Assembly: GCA_003857025.1 (NCBI GenBank)
Contig: RPOO01000004.1
Span: 1 to 34,057, forward strand
DNA from: Methanothrix sp.
GTDB lineage: Archaea > Halobacteriota > Methanosarcinia > Methanotrichales > Methanotrichaceae
Direction: 5' to 3'
DNA length: 34,057 bases
The notes under the pieces are model-generated. The model was not told where the DNA came from. It searched no databases and saw nothing but the letters and a program-made list of their open reading frames with translations. Below are positions 1 to 7,289 of this stretch, one piece after another; the stretch's first letter is position 1, and every line of letters begins with the position of its first letter. The position numbers and the translations under genes are program-made.

Positions 1-25
1 ATGCCTGCCGGGAATCAGGTCGAGC
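1..25. repeat. 25-bp dispersed repeat, copy 1
   Basis: This stretch matches the one at 863-887 with a single mismatch (position 6 is T here and C there). The shared core is GCCGGGAATCAGGTCGAGC. The two copies have the same orientation and flank the toxin-antitoxin pair. They could be target-site or recombination remnants, or members of a genome-wide intergenic repeat. The window cannot decide between these. Confidence 0.6.
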
Positions 26-183
26 GTCAATCGCCTGTGATCGGACAGGCTGGCCGGGCCTCGCTTGCTGCCAGCTCGTTGACTCTCACTGCGGTCGGGC
101 GAAGATCACTGGTGCCCGATGCTGAGCTGAATCTCGAGGAAGAGGAACGATGCATGTCTGGCATGCATGCTGCAAGTGGAGAT

Positions 184-473
184 TTAGTCAACTCGTTCTA
201 TCTTTTCCATGATCGCTGCTGCCTTCTGATAGACAAAATCATGGTGATCTACATACAAAAATTGAATTCGATCTCCTTTGATCCTATAGACGATGACATA
301 GGGATCGACGTGAGAACCTCGGGCAAGTCGCAGCTTATGGCGTTTAGGAGTGCGATCGATGGATTATCCAAGATCTGGCCGATTTTCTTGAGAAGACGTT
401 CCTCCAATGCCCTGTTCTTTCTTGTGAGCCTCAAGAACTGAGCATCGAATTCAGGCGTGGATTCATATTCCAT
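184..473 (-). pseudogene. RelE/ParE-superfamily toxin, frameshifted
   Basis: The first frame, from ATG at 473, encodes about 38 residues with a typical RelE opening (EYESTPEFDAQFLRL, then a helix ending in ILDNP). The ORF track then follows a nonsense tail. Moving one frame at about 358-363 restores the family C-terminus: RHKLRL, VIVYRI, then YVDHHDFVY, ending at TAA 184-186. Joined, the product would be about 96 aa, the usual RelE length. The simplest explanation is a single-base deletion. The start lies 5 bp after the stop of the small ORF at 479-643, the usual spacing in a type II toxin-antitoxin operon. RelE toxins cleave mRNA on the ribosome; ParE toxins poison gyrase. The family assignment is by motif only. 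Inactivation is likely unless the base is a sequencing error. Confidence 0.7.
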
Positions 474-478
474 GTGGC

Positions 479-643
479 TTATTCAAGATTTTTTAGGTGA
501 TTCACAAACTCTTCCTTTGTCTTGAAAGTCTTAACTAAACCTGCATCGGCCTGCTCAATGCTCCTTTGGAGACCAGCCTTAAATTCCTGCAGAGAGGCTT
601 CGTTCGCATCTTGGATTATCGCTTTCTCTTTCGCTCCGGCCAT
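479..643 (-). CDS. small antitoxin-like protein (54 aa)
   Basis: This ORF is too short for the supplied track. It runs from ATG at 643 to TAA at 479-481 and starts MAGAKEKAIIQDANEASLQ. It is charged and mostly helical in pattern, and it ends 5 bp before the RelE-like toxin start, so the pair has the antitoxin-then-toxin order of type II systems. I see no classical ribbon-helix-helix or Phd/AbrB motif, so the antitoxin family is unknown and the role is inferred from position. A TATA-like CTTATAG (minus strand, about 669-675) lies about 28 nt upstream of the ATG, which suggests a leaderless or nearly leaderless transcript. Confidence 0.6.
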   Translation of the reverse strand: MAGAKEKAIIQDANEASLQEFKAGLQRSIEQADAGLVKTFKTKEEFVNHLKNLE

Positions 644-983
644 GTTAGGTACTGCATCCTATTGAGCTATAAGGATTGCGAAAAGATATGGATATGAGGA
701 GGCTAGCCTCGATTGCTCATTGAATGCATCTATATCGAGCAGGATGAACGGGCCTTTTGGCTGCAGATGTAAGTCCTGGGATGCCGGGTATCAATCAAGG
801 CGCTCGTGGGCCGGATCATCCGCAGGCGGAACCCTGGGTTAGATGCAACTTGGGCGGCGTGGATGCCCGCCGGGAATCAGGTCGAGCACGAATCACAAAT
901 CAGACCCAATCAATTCAACACCGAATAATATAATTTAACCATCATGAGAAAGCATTTTAAGTTGGCGCATCAATCTGCATACC
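644..983. other. intergenic region between TA pair and lysA
   Basis: No convincing ORF. It holds the TATA-like element for the minus-strand toxin-antitoxin pair near 670, a 12-bp perfect palindrome GAGGCTAGCCTC at 699-710, the second copy of the 25-bp repeat at 863-887, and an AT-rich AATATAATTT at about 927-936 that could be the lysA promoter. Confidence 0.5.
863..887. repeat. 25-bp dispersed repeat, copy 2
   Basis: Second copy of the sequence at 1-25, one mismatch, same orientation. It lies about 100 bp upstream of lysA. Confidence 0.6.
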
Positions 984-2282
984 ATGTTCGGACCCAAATC
1001 GCACCTTACCTCCCGCAACAATCATCTTTTCATGGAAGATGTTGACTGCTTCCTTCTCGCCCGCCAACTCGGCACGCCTCTTTATGTCACTTCGGAGAAG
1101 AGACTGCGCCAGAACATTCGCGCTTACCATCAGGCTTTCCCGAAAGCCGACAAATACTTTGCAGTGAAGGCCAACGGCAACCTCACAATCCTGCGCATCG
1201 CCGCTCAGGAGGGCATGGGAGCCGACGTCTTCTCGGCAGGCGAGCTTTCCATAGCCCGCAATGTCGGCATCCCGCAAGACATGATCCTCTACAACGGCAA
1301 CTCCAAGAGCGAGAAAGATCATGAAATGGCCTTGCAGGCGGGCGTGCGCATGTCCGTGGACTCGCGCGAGGAGTTGGAGCATCTGGCAGGCACTGTTCAG
1401 CGGCTTGATCAAGATCATGAAGCTGAGATCCTTTTCCGCGTCAACCCGGATGTCTCGCCCAAGACTCATCCCAAGATCGCCACCGGGCTTCGCTCCTCAA
1501 AATTCGGCATTCCTGCGGAGCAAGTAGCCGAGACTTACAAGAGAGCAATGGACCTGCCAGGCATCCTGCCGGTGGGGCTGCACTGCCATATCGGCTCTCA
1601 GATTCTGGATACGGCACCCTTCGCCGAAGCGGCTGGAAAGATGATGGATATCGCAGCAGCCGTAGTTGGTGCGGGCGGCGAGATCAAAAGGATAGACCTT
1701 GGCGGCGGCCTGGGCATCCAGTATCATCCGGACACACCGGCTCCGTCGCCCGCGGATCTTGCCAAAGCAGTGCTGCCGATATTCGGCGACCGCTGCCGGG
1801 ACCTGGGCATATCTCCCAAGCTCATCCTTGAGCCGGGCAGGAGCATCGTGGCGGATACAACCATCATGCTTTCCGGCGTGAATGTGGTAAAGAGGGCGCA
1901 TGTGAATTTCGTGGCTGAGGACGCAGGCTTCAATGTCCTGGCCCGGCCCATGCTCTACGACTCCTATCATCATATCATCGTGGCCAACAAGTCAGACGAG
2001 CCGGCAGCGGAGCCTTACACGGTGGTCGGGCCGATCTGCGAGACCGGCGATATCCTAGCCAAAGACCGGCAGTTGCCAAAACTGGAAAGGGGCGACGTCC
2101 TGGCCTTCCTGGATGCAGGGGGCTATGGCTTCAGCATGGCATCGCAGTACAACGGCCAGCCCCGGCCTGCGGAGATTCTGGTTTCGGGTGATAAAGCCGA
2201 TGTCACGCGCCGGGCCGAGGATGCAAGCGCACTTCTGGCCGGACAGAAGATCCCGGAGAGGCTCTACTGGCAAATCGAATAA
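984..2282 (+). CDS. lysA: diaminopimelate decarboxylase
   Basis: PLP-dependent fold-type III decarboxylase that converts meso-diaminopimelate to L-lysine, the last step of the DAP lysine pathway in the cytoplasm. At 432 aa it has the usual LysA length. Visible signatures are FAVKANGN with the Schiff-base lysine near residue 62, VFSAGE, the GLHCHIGSQI segment, the glycine-rich phosphate-binding GGGLGIQY, EPGRSIVA, the CETGD substrate/dimer-interface motif, and DAGGYGFSMASQYN near the C-terminus. The ATG at 984 is used because an upstream ATG at 944 is in another frame. No strong Shine-Dalgarno is seen. An AT-rich AATATAATTT about 50 bp upstream may be the promoter. The stop lies inside a tandem 11-bp repeat. 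It stands alone, without other lysine genes. Confidence 0.95.
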   Translation: MFGPKSHLTSRNNHLFMEDVDCFLLARQLGTPLYVTSEKRLRQNIRAYHQAFPKADKYFAVKANGNLTILRIAAQEGMGADVFSAGELSIARNVGIPQDMILYNGNSKSEKDHEMALQAGVRMSVDSREELEHLAGTVQRLDQDHEAEILFRVNPDVSPKTHPKIATGLRSSKFGIPAEQVAETYKRAMDLPGILPVGLHCHIGSQILDTAPFAEAAGKMMDIAAAVVGAGGEIKRIDLGGGLGIQYHPDTPAPSPADLAKAVLPIFGDRCRDLGISPKLILEPGRSIVADTTIMLSGVNVVKRAHVNFVAEDAGFNVLARPMLYDSYHHIIVANKSDEPAAEPYTVVGPICETGDILAKDRQLPKLERGDVLAFLDAGGYGFSMASQYNGQPRPAEILVSGDKADVTRRAEDASALLAGQKIPERLYWQIE

Positions 2283-2317
2283 TTATCGAATAATGATCGA
2301 ACAATCATCGAATAATG
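2274..2317. repeat. 4 x 11-bp tandem repeat over the lysA stop
   Basis: Four consecutive 11-bp units follow the pattern ATCGAAtAATn: 2274-2284, 2285-2295, 2296-2306 (one change, ACAAT) and 2307-2317. The first unit encodes the last residues and stop of lysA. An array like this can change copy number by replication slippage. Confidence 0.8.
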
Positions 2318-2342
2318 CTGCCGCAAATTCTAAGAAAGAAGT

Positions 2343-2370
2343 GCTGCAGGACGGTTCAAATCCCTGCAGC
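2343..2370. terminator. hairpin between convergent lysA and secreted peptidase
   Basis: An 8-bp perfect stem GCTGCAGG/CCTGCAGC encloses a 12-nt loop, and AAAAAAAGTTTTT follows. It lies between two convergent genes, so it may block transcription in both directions. The loop contains GGTTCAAATCC, which looks like a tRNA T-arm, but no full tRNA can be built here. Confidence 0.45.
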
Positions 2371-2398
2371 AAAAAAAGTTTTTCGAATTTCTGGATGC

Positions 2399-4033
2399 TT
2401 ATTTTGGAAGCTCATCGTTTACATCTTTCAGTTCCACCGTCTCAGAATCATCTCCGCATACGAGGTTCATAGGCATAGGCTGCGAGTTTCCGGTCCAGTT
2501 TCCGTATTGCAGAACCGCCACACAATCCGGTGCGATCTCGACGCCCTCATGCCCGAACAACTGCTCTCCGGATTCATCGATGCGCCCGATGCCCATGTCG
2601 AAAGTGTAGTCCTTTGTGGTATTGGTGTATGTGAACCCAAAGGATGCATAGTTCGAGATATCAAGCATTGTGAGCGCCATGCCTTCCTGCAGATCGTTGG
2701 TTGCAACAGCAAAGACATACGAGGTGTTATTGCCCAGAGCGCCAATCGTCAAGGTTGGCGATTCATCCCCTCCGGGATAATACACGACGGAATTTGTGGT
2801 CGGATTGCCCATTAAAGACTGAGGTGGACTGATGGCGATAATATCCGCCTGTCCGGGACCAAGAGTGATATTCTCTGCATAGATGATGTTCTCCGGAGAT
2901 AGAATGGTCAGATTGACTACGGAATCCGTCTCAGGATTAGTGTTTTGCAGCAATACCTTGAAATCCTCCAATGCGGGCATGATGAAGAATGTTGTCGCAT
3001 TATCCTTGTCGTCTGCTACAGGCGTGACGACCTGCGATCCCGGAATCTCATTCATCAACTCGCCGTTTTCAAATCCGAGCATGCGGCTCTTCCCGTCTAC
3101 AATGAGCAGGTCGGCGTCTCCCTCCGCCCATATCTGACAGACATCTTCGCTGAGCGAGGAGCAGTTTTGCAGGACAAGCTGCGAGTAAAGGGGTAGAAGC
3201 TCTAAAGTTAACGAATCTGCATCGCCTTCGTAAAGGCTTGACGGATCGTTGGGATTGGATGCGCTTTCATAAGTCCAGCTCTCATTGCTGCGATCCACCA
3301 CAATTGCGCGAGCTTCTCTTGGATAGTTGTTATCGTAGACCAGTATCTCGTAAATACCGTCTCCTGCATCGCGGACGGCGAAGGGCGTGACCGCATGGCC
3401 ATCGCTGCCGTCGCGTTTATAAAAGGCGATTGTGTATTTCCGGGTCTTGTTTTCATCTTGGAGCGACTTTTTCAGCTCGTCCAGAATGAAGGAGGGCTTT
3501 GCCGTGATTCCTGAGGATATGGTTGGCTCAAGCAACTGGTGGCTGAACCAATAAGCGATCTCCTTTTGCAGGACTCCGTTGCCTGCTACTCCGAGGTCAA
3601 TGGTCCGATCAGCTCCAAAGTCATTGACGTCGATCAGTTTCTCGTAGAGCAGGAGGCTGAGCACAGCCATGCCCTGGCAGTGTCCGCCGTCCGACATGCT
3701 GTTGGCCATTTCCAGCCAGTAGGTCCAGGTAGGCGTGAGGATGCAGTTCCCCTTGGGCTGGCTGGCGCAGACATCTTTGCCCACCATGCGCCGCAAGTCT
3801 TCCGGCGTTAAGCCCTCATAGCCCTTCTCGCCGGCATAATTGGAAAAGCTGAAGCCGTCCACGTCGGGGCGAAAGCCGAGATCGGCGACGATGCTGCTGT
3901 CGTTCAGATCGTCGTTTGCCTGATTCTTTGACTCAGCCAGGCCGCAGAGACTGAGGAGAAGAAGAATCGACACAAACGACGCTACAAACCCTAATTGTGT
4001 TCTTAAGTCGCATTTTTTTGATAATGGTCTCAT
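2399..4033 (-). CDS. secreted papain-like cysteine peptidase (putative)
   Basis: A 544-aa protein with an N-terminal hydrophobic signal segment at about residues 13-33. The mature part has the Cys-His-Asn/Asp order and spacing of papain-fold enzymes: GGHCQGMAV (Cys119) starting a helix, DGHAVTPFAV (His213), and VYDNNYP (Asp234/Asn235) on the next strand. Beyond about residue 300 is a long beta-rich region with many N-x-S/T sequons, consistent with a glycosylated exported protein. I cannot name the family. Peptidase activity is inferred from the triad pattern, and a non-peptidase papain-like fold remains possible. The start ATG is preceded by CGGAG about 8 nt upstream. A TATA-like CATTATAAAT (minus strand) lies at 4095-4104. 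The gene is monocistronic and converges on lysA. Confidence 0.6.
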   Translation of the reverse strand: MRPLSKKCDLRTQLGFVASFVSILLLLSLCGLAESKNQANDDLNDSSIVADLGFRPDVDGFSFSNYAGEKGYEGLTPEDLRRMVGKDVCASQPKGNCILTPTWTYWLEMANSMSDGGHCQGMAVLSLLLYEKLIDVNDFGADRTIDLGVAGNGVLQKEIAYWFSHQLLEPTISSGITAKPSFILDELKKSLQDENKTRKYTIAFYKRDGSDGHAVTPFAVRDAGDGIYEILVYDNNYPREARAIVVDRSNESWTYESASNPNDPSSLYEGDADSLTLELLPLYSQLVLQNCSSLSEDVCQIWAEGDADLLIVDGKSRMLGFENGELMNEIPGSQVVTPVADDKDNATTFFIMPALEDFKVLLQNTNPETDSVVNLTILSPENIIYAENITLGPGQADIIAISPPQSLMGNPTTNSVVYYPGGDESPTLTIGALGNNTSYVFAVATNDLQEGMALTMLDISNYASFGFTYTNTTKDYTFDMGIGRIDESGEQLFGHEGVEIAPDCVAVLQYGNWTGNSQPMPMNLVCGDDSETVELKDVNDELPK

Positions 4034-4094
4034 ATATCAATCTCCGAATGTTACGCGCTTATTCCATGTCTATTTGCAGATCTTTGAGCCCAAA

Positions 4095-4104
4095 CATTAT
4101 AAAT
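4095..4104 (-). promoter_or_regulatory. TATA-box-like element for the secreted peptidase gene
   Basis: Reads ATTTATAATG on the minus strand and is preceded by an A-rich BRE-like stretch. Initiation about 25 nt downstream would leave a leader of roughly 40 nt containing the GGAG ribosome site. Confidence 0.45.
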
Positions 4105-4278
4105 TTTTGTATTGTGATCGAATGGTACTAATGCAAATTTTTAGTTAAATCATATTTTCGGCCATACATCTGCACCATTGATCTTGCCGGAAAATCTTTT
4201 GATATCAAAGCAACGTTCAGATTTGGGGCAGTTAAGTGTGGCCGGATTGGATTATTATTATTATAGGGGCAGGATCAA

Positions 4279-4422
4279 ATGATCGAGAAGCAAGATCGTC
4301 TATTGGATGAAGCCAAAGGAATTCGAAAAGAGATTAAAGAAAGCATGGATGACCGACTGGAACGTATCGAAACCGATGTAGAGGAGATAAAGACTGCCAT
4401 AAAGCAAAAGGGCATAATCTAG
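4279..4422 (+). CDS. small charged coiled-coil protein (47 aa)
   Basis: Not in the ORF track because of its length. ATG at 4279, TAG at 4420-4422. The product starts MIEKQDRLLDEAKGIRK and continues as an uninterrupted, strongly charged amphipathic helix (heptad-like Leu/Ile spacing, about half of residues charged). A purine-rich GGGGCAGGATC precedes the start and TATTATTATTATAG provides a possible TATA element about 15-25 nt further upstream. The function is unknown. Short helical proteins of this kind are often oligomerisation or adaptor peptides, but nothing here shows that. Confidence 0.5.
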   Translation: MIEKQDRLLDEAKGIRKEIKESMDDRLERIETDVEEIKTAIKQKGII

Positions 4423-4475
4423 AGATGCCAATTTCTTCTCAAACTATATTCTCATTCTGCGATTTGCTTGCCTGT

Positions 4476-5153
4476 TCACCAGTAGTCATTCAGCGCCTTT
4501 CGTACGATCCGGCACCGCTCACACACGTCTGCAGAAAAAATGTCTCGGGGAATCAGGCTTATCATGTGATCCAGGTACGCCGCTTTTTTCTCCATGAGTT
4601 TCATGGTGCCAAGTGTTGGCAGATCCTCATGCATCCGTCTTGCCGATTCGGTTGTGGCAACAATAAATTCGCAAAGCTGCTCCTTGGAATTCATGGGATG
4701 GCAGCGGGATTCGTTTGAAGACTCGTTTTCTCCATCTGGCTCGGTTTCCTTTGCTGCATCTTTTTCTGCATCCTTTGCTGTTATGTCTTGATAGACGACC
4801 CTTCCCAGTTCCTGAAACGCCTCGATGAAGCGACTGAATGCAGAATTCTCATCATCGCAGCGCCCGTGCGTAACTCCGTAGCCGCACCCCTGGCAGCTTC
4901 TGTCCCGTCCGTACTGGATGCAAAAAGGGCAAGTGCCGGGCCGGGTAGGCAGATGGCCGAGCATGGTGAGCACTAAAGCGCGGGCAAATTTGTGCAGCTC
5001 GGAAGGCTCCACCGTTTCCAAGCGCCGGGAGAATAGATTCGCCCAGCGGATGTACTCTTGGCAAGATTCGGTAATGGCAGCCTTGGCCGCTTCAAGGGAT
5101 GCGGGATCAATGGCTATTGTGGCTGCATCAAGTTCTCCGGCACGATCGGTCAT
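4476..5153 (-). CDS. hypothetical protein with Cys/His (zinc-binding-like) cluster
   Basis: 225 aa, not recognised. The N-terminal half is helical. Around residues 75-99 there is a compact metal-site pattern: CPFC (C75, C78), CQGCGYG (C87, C90), then HGRC (H96, C99). This is the spacing expected of a treble-clef or rubredoxin-like zinc knuckle. A low-complexity acidic stretch (about 125-150) follows, then a helical C-terminus with a second CERC pair near residue 213. There is no signal peptide or membrane segment, so it is probably cytoplasmic. It lies in its own transcription unit between divergent and unrelated neighbours. Zinc binding is inferred from the spacing of Cys and His only. Confidence 0.65.
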   Translation of the reverse strand: MTDRAGELDAATIAIDPASLEAAKAAITESCQEYIRWANLFSRRLETVEPSELHKFARALVLTMLGHLPTRPGTCPFCIQYGRDRSCQGCGYGVTHGRCDDENSAFSRFIEAFQELGRVVYQDITAKDAEKDAAKETEPDGENESSNESRCHPMNSKEQLCEFIVATTESARRMHEDLPTLGTMKLMEKKAAYLDHMISLIPRDIFSADVCERCRIVRKALNDYW

Positions 5154-5269
5154 TTTTTACAATACGCTCTTTTGTTTTTTTTGTTTTATGTAATATCCTG
5201 CAGTTTGCAGCTTAGAGCTTATTACAGGTATAATTGCATGCTAGTAGGTAGTCTGATTCAAGTCGGTTC

Positions 5270-5821
5270 CTAGACCATCCCCGTGCCCCCATAGTTTCCC
5301 TCGTAGGTTGGCAAACCAGACGGGTCGCCAAGCCACGGATAATTAGACGATGTTGGCCTGCGGATATAGTTCGAATAGGTTGGAATACTGCTATAGATTG
5401 GTATTCCTGTTGTACCTGAATTAATGTAAACCGGCTTTCCGGTCTTGGGGTCTACATAGAAATAGTCCGGATATCCTGTGTAGGGATCCGCAAAAGCGTA
5501 AACAGGATATCCTGTTTTGGGATCTATATAAGCTTGCCCCATCCAACCACTTGTTAGGTTGAGCGACTTCCAGATGTAATATGGATCCGCCACCAGCGAT
5601 CCACCCTGAATCGTACTGCCTTTGGGCGCTCCACCCCAACTCCACAGAGCTGTAGAGTTCTGAGCCAGGGGTTGTGCAGGATTCTGGGCTTGGAAGTTCT
5701 TAATCCAGGTCCGGCCAAAATCGCTACCGACGCTCTGGAAAGTACCTGTTGCCTGGGCCGCGCAGTCGGCCAATAAGAATCCCGAGATTAGTACCATCGT
5801 CGCTATGAATTTGTAATCCAT
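5270..5821 (-). CDS. secreted Tyr/Pro-rich repeat protein (DPxTGxP repeats)
   Basis: The ORF is open from 5866, but ATG at 5821 is preferred: it begins MDYKFIATMVLISGF, a clean signal peptide ending near LADCAAQA, and a GGTGGGG stretch lies upstream. The mature protein (about 160 aa) carries successive short repeats of the form DPKTGYPVY, DPYTGYPDY, DPKTGKPVY, then TTGIPIY. These are rich in Tyr, Pro and Gly and probably form a repetitive beta structure outside the cell. LADCAAQ resembles a lipobox only loosely. The function is unknown. A cell-envelope or sheath-associated role is a guess from composition and export. Confidence 0.6.
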   Translation of the reverse strand: MDYKFIATMVLISGFLLADCAAQATGTFQSVGSDFGRTWIKNFQAQNPAQPLAQNSTALWSWGGAPKGSTIQGGSLVADPYYIWKSLNLTSGWMGQAYIDPKTGYPVYAFADPYTGYPDYFYVDPKTGKPVYINSGTTGIPIYSSIPTYSNYIRRPTSSNYPWLGDPSGLPTYEGNYGGTGMV

Positions 5822-5975
5822 TGATACCCCACCATCAGGACATATGTTACAGAGCGATAAAAGCATTTCTCGCCGAAAACCGAAAAAGTCTTCACGGCTT
5901 TTTTTGAAGACAGAATTTGCTCACTCTTCATCCATGTGCAGTCTACGATGCTATAAGGGAGCATCCTCGTACCGC

Positions 5976-6323
5976 ATGTTAATATCAATGAAGAGTCAAA
6001 GAATTCTTGGTGAATTTGCTTTGAATATTGGCCGACTCCTCGTCAAGATAAATCGCATCTCTGCCTGGATGCTGTTAATTTTCATGATCATCTTCCTGGT
6101 CTCCGGCTATGCCTGGTCAAATAGAATCATACTGCCTTTGCAGCAGGCGAAGTACATGCACACAAATCTTGACCTTTTCCTCGTCTTCTTCTTCCTCGTG
6201 CATGTTCTGATCAGCGCCAGATTCACATTAGCACGCTGGAGAGTGGGCCACGGACGGCTGGTTAGCGGAATGCTTATCGCCATCGGCATTGCTGCATTCT
6301 GGATAGTGCTGACTATTAGATAA
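5976..6323 (+). CDS. small membrane protein with three helices
   Basis: The ORF is open from 5844, but that start would overlap the divergent secreted-protein gene and add a polar tail. ATG at 5976 or 5988 gives a sensible membrane protein of about 115 aa. Helices are centred on ISAWMLLIFMIIFLVSG, NLDLFLVFFFLVHVLI and MLIAIGIAAFWIVL. A histidine just before helix 2 (YMHTN) and another inside it (LVHVL) are spaced about 15 residues apart. That is reminiscent of heme-binding helices in small cytochrome b-like proteins, but no heme protein family is recognised. It is followed by the unrelated regulator gene after 148 bp. Confidence 0.55.
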   Translation: MLISMKSQRILGEFALNIGRLLVKINRISAWMLLIFMIIFLVSGYAWSNRIILPLQQAKYMHTNLDLFLVFFFLVHVLISARFTLARWRVGHGRLVSGMLIAIGIAAFWIVLTIR

Positions 6324-6471
6324 CTGAGTATTTGGTAGCTTTGTAATAGATAAATGTGCAATAGATAGCTATGCAATGCCTGTAAAATACAGCCAAATTG
6401 CAGGCTTAAAGCGCAAGGTTTATTTAACGTGTCGTTACTAACCTTAAGTATAATTAAGCAATTGTCGAGTG
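6324..6471 (+). promoter_or_regulatory. promoter region of the regulator-CDC48-LonB cluster
   Basis: Short and AT-rich. It contains repeated AATAGATA motifs after the membrane-protein stop, and the TATA-like TTTATTTAA at 6419-6427 preceded by a purine-rich AAGG. Initiation near 6450 would give a leader of about 20 nt. A second AT-rich block, AAGTATAATTAA, lies at about 6447-6458. Confidence 0.4.
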
Positions 6472-7122
6472 ATGATCTTGGACCCCATTGAGCTTTTGGA
6501 TATACTAGGAAATGAGAACAGGAGGAGGATTCTTCAGCTCCTCTCATTCCGGCCCTTTTACTTTAATGAGATGGCCAAGCGTCTCGATGTGGGGCCGAAG
6601 GCCGTCATCGACCATCTGGAGATGCTGGAAAAGGCCGGGCTGGTGGAATGCTACCAGGTGCAGGGCCGCAGAAAGTACTTCCGCATCGCCCAAAAGACGG
6701 TGCTGGAGGTAGCGGTCTCACCCAATTCATATGGCGTTCGATCCTATCGATCCGAAGATGTGCCCAGAAGCGACGAAGAGGAGGCTCAAGCTCCGGGCGT
6801 TGCCCAAAACAGCGCAGAGGACATGAAGCGCCTGCGTAAAGAGCTTTCCGATCTGGAAGAGAAGCGCAAGGAGATGCGCAGGCTTCTCGAAGAGATCGAG
6901 TCGAGAGAGATGGAGGTCAAGCAGCTTGCCGTCGGAACCGCCCAGGGATTTGCCGAGGATCAGCTGGAATCCGAGATACTGGTGGCGCTGCTGTCCGGCA
7001 GGGCGAGGTCGTCCGATTTGGCCATGCGGCTGGAAGTGCCGGAGATTGTGGTAATTGACCGGCTGAGACGGCTAGAAAAGCGCGGTGCAATTCAATTGAG
7101 GGGCCAGGAATGGAACATCTGA
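6472..7122 (+). CDS. ArsR-type winged-helix regulator with second C-terminal wHTH
   Basis: About 216 aa. The track starts at GTG 6469; the adjacent ATG at 6472 is equally good and I use it. Residues 1-80 form an ArsR-like winged helix: LLDILGNENRRRILQLLS, then the recognition-helix region FNEMAKRLDVGPKAVIDHLE and the wing KAGLVECYQVQGRRKYF. A charged coiled-coil linker (about 120-155) leads to a shorter second helix-turn-helix (SDLAMRLEVPEIVVIDRLRRLEKRG). It probably binds DNA as a dimer. No metal-sensing Cys pair typical of ArsR/SmtB is visible. It ends 35 bp before the ATG of the CDC48 frame and is co-directional with CDC48, LonB and TldD, so regulation of that protein-quality-control cluster is a reasonable inference. 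Confidence 0.8.
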   Translation: MILDPIELLDILGNENRRRILQLLSFRPFYFNEMAKRLDVGPKAVIDHLEMLEKAGLVECYQVQGRRKYFRIAQKTVLEVAVSPNSYGVRSYRSEDVPRSDEEEAQAPGVAQNSAEDMKRLRKELSDLEEKRKEMRRLLEEIESREMEVKQLAVGTAQGFAEDQLESEILVALLSGRARSSDLAMRLEVPEIVVIDRLRRLEKRGAIQLRGQEWNI

Positions 7123-7157
7123 GTTCAAACAGTCCGAGTAGGCCGGGCATTGCCGAT

Positions 7158-7289
7158 ATGAGCGAAACGACAGGCGAAGCGGAGATGCAGTAAAACGAAA
7201 AGGAAGATAAAAATACACTTCAGATCAGAGAAGAAGAGGACTATCACAAGGATGCCGGAAAGGGGATCGCCAGAATTGGCGTCTCTGCT
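7158..7289 (+). other. interrupted N-terminal coding region of CDC48 (in-frame TAA)
   Basis: ATG at 7158 is in the same frame as the CDC48 ORF and opens MSETTGEAEMQ, but codon 12 is TAA (7191-7193). The codons after it continue as [20 protein letters not shown], which is the conserved beginning of the VAT/CDC48 N-domain, directly up to the ATG at 7290. There is no ATG, GTG or TTG between the TAA and 7290. A CAA-to-TAA change (Gln to stop) would account for it. Either the base is wrong, the stop is read through, or the protein starts late and lacks its first strand. Confidence 0.75.

Noticed and set aside
1-441. 146-aa plus-strand ORF at the left edge
   Set aside because: It is antisense to the RelE-like toxin and has no domain. 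Its start lies inside the dispersed 25-bp repeat.
2298-2371. tRNA gene ending in GGTTCAAATCC...CTGCAGCA
   Set aside because: The T-arm-like loop is there, but the T-stem would have two mismatches and no D-arm, anticodon arm or matching acceptor 5' strand can be formed upstream. It is better read as a simple 8-bp hairpin.
7191-7193. Recoded stop (pyrrolysine or selenocysteine) in CDC48
   Set aside because: Pyrrolysine uses TAG and selenocysteine uses TGA. This is TAA, and no recoding element is apparent, so error or mutation is more likely.
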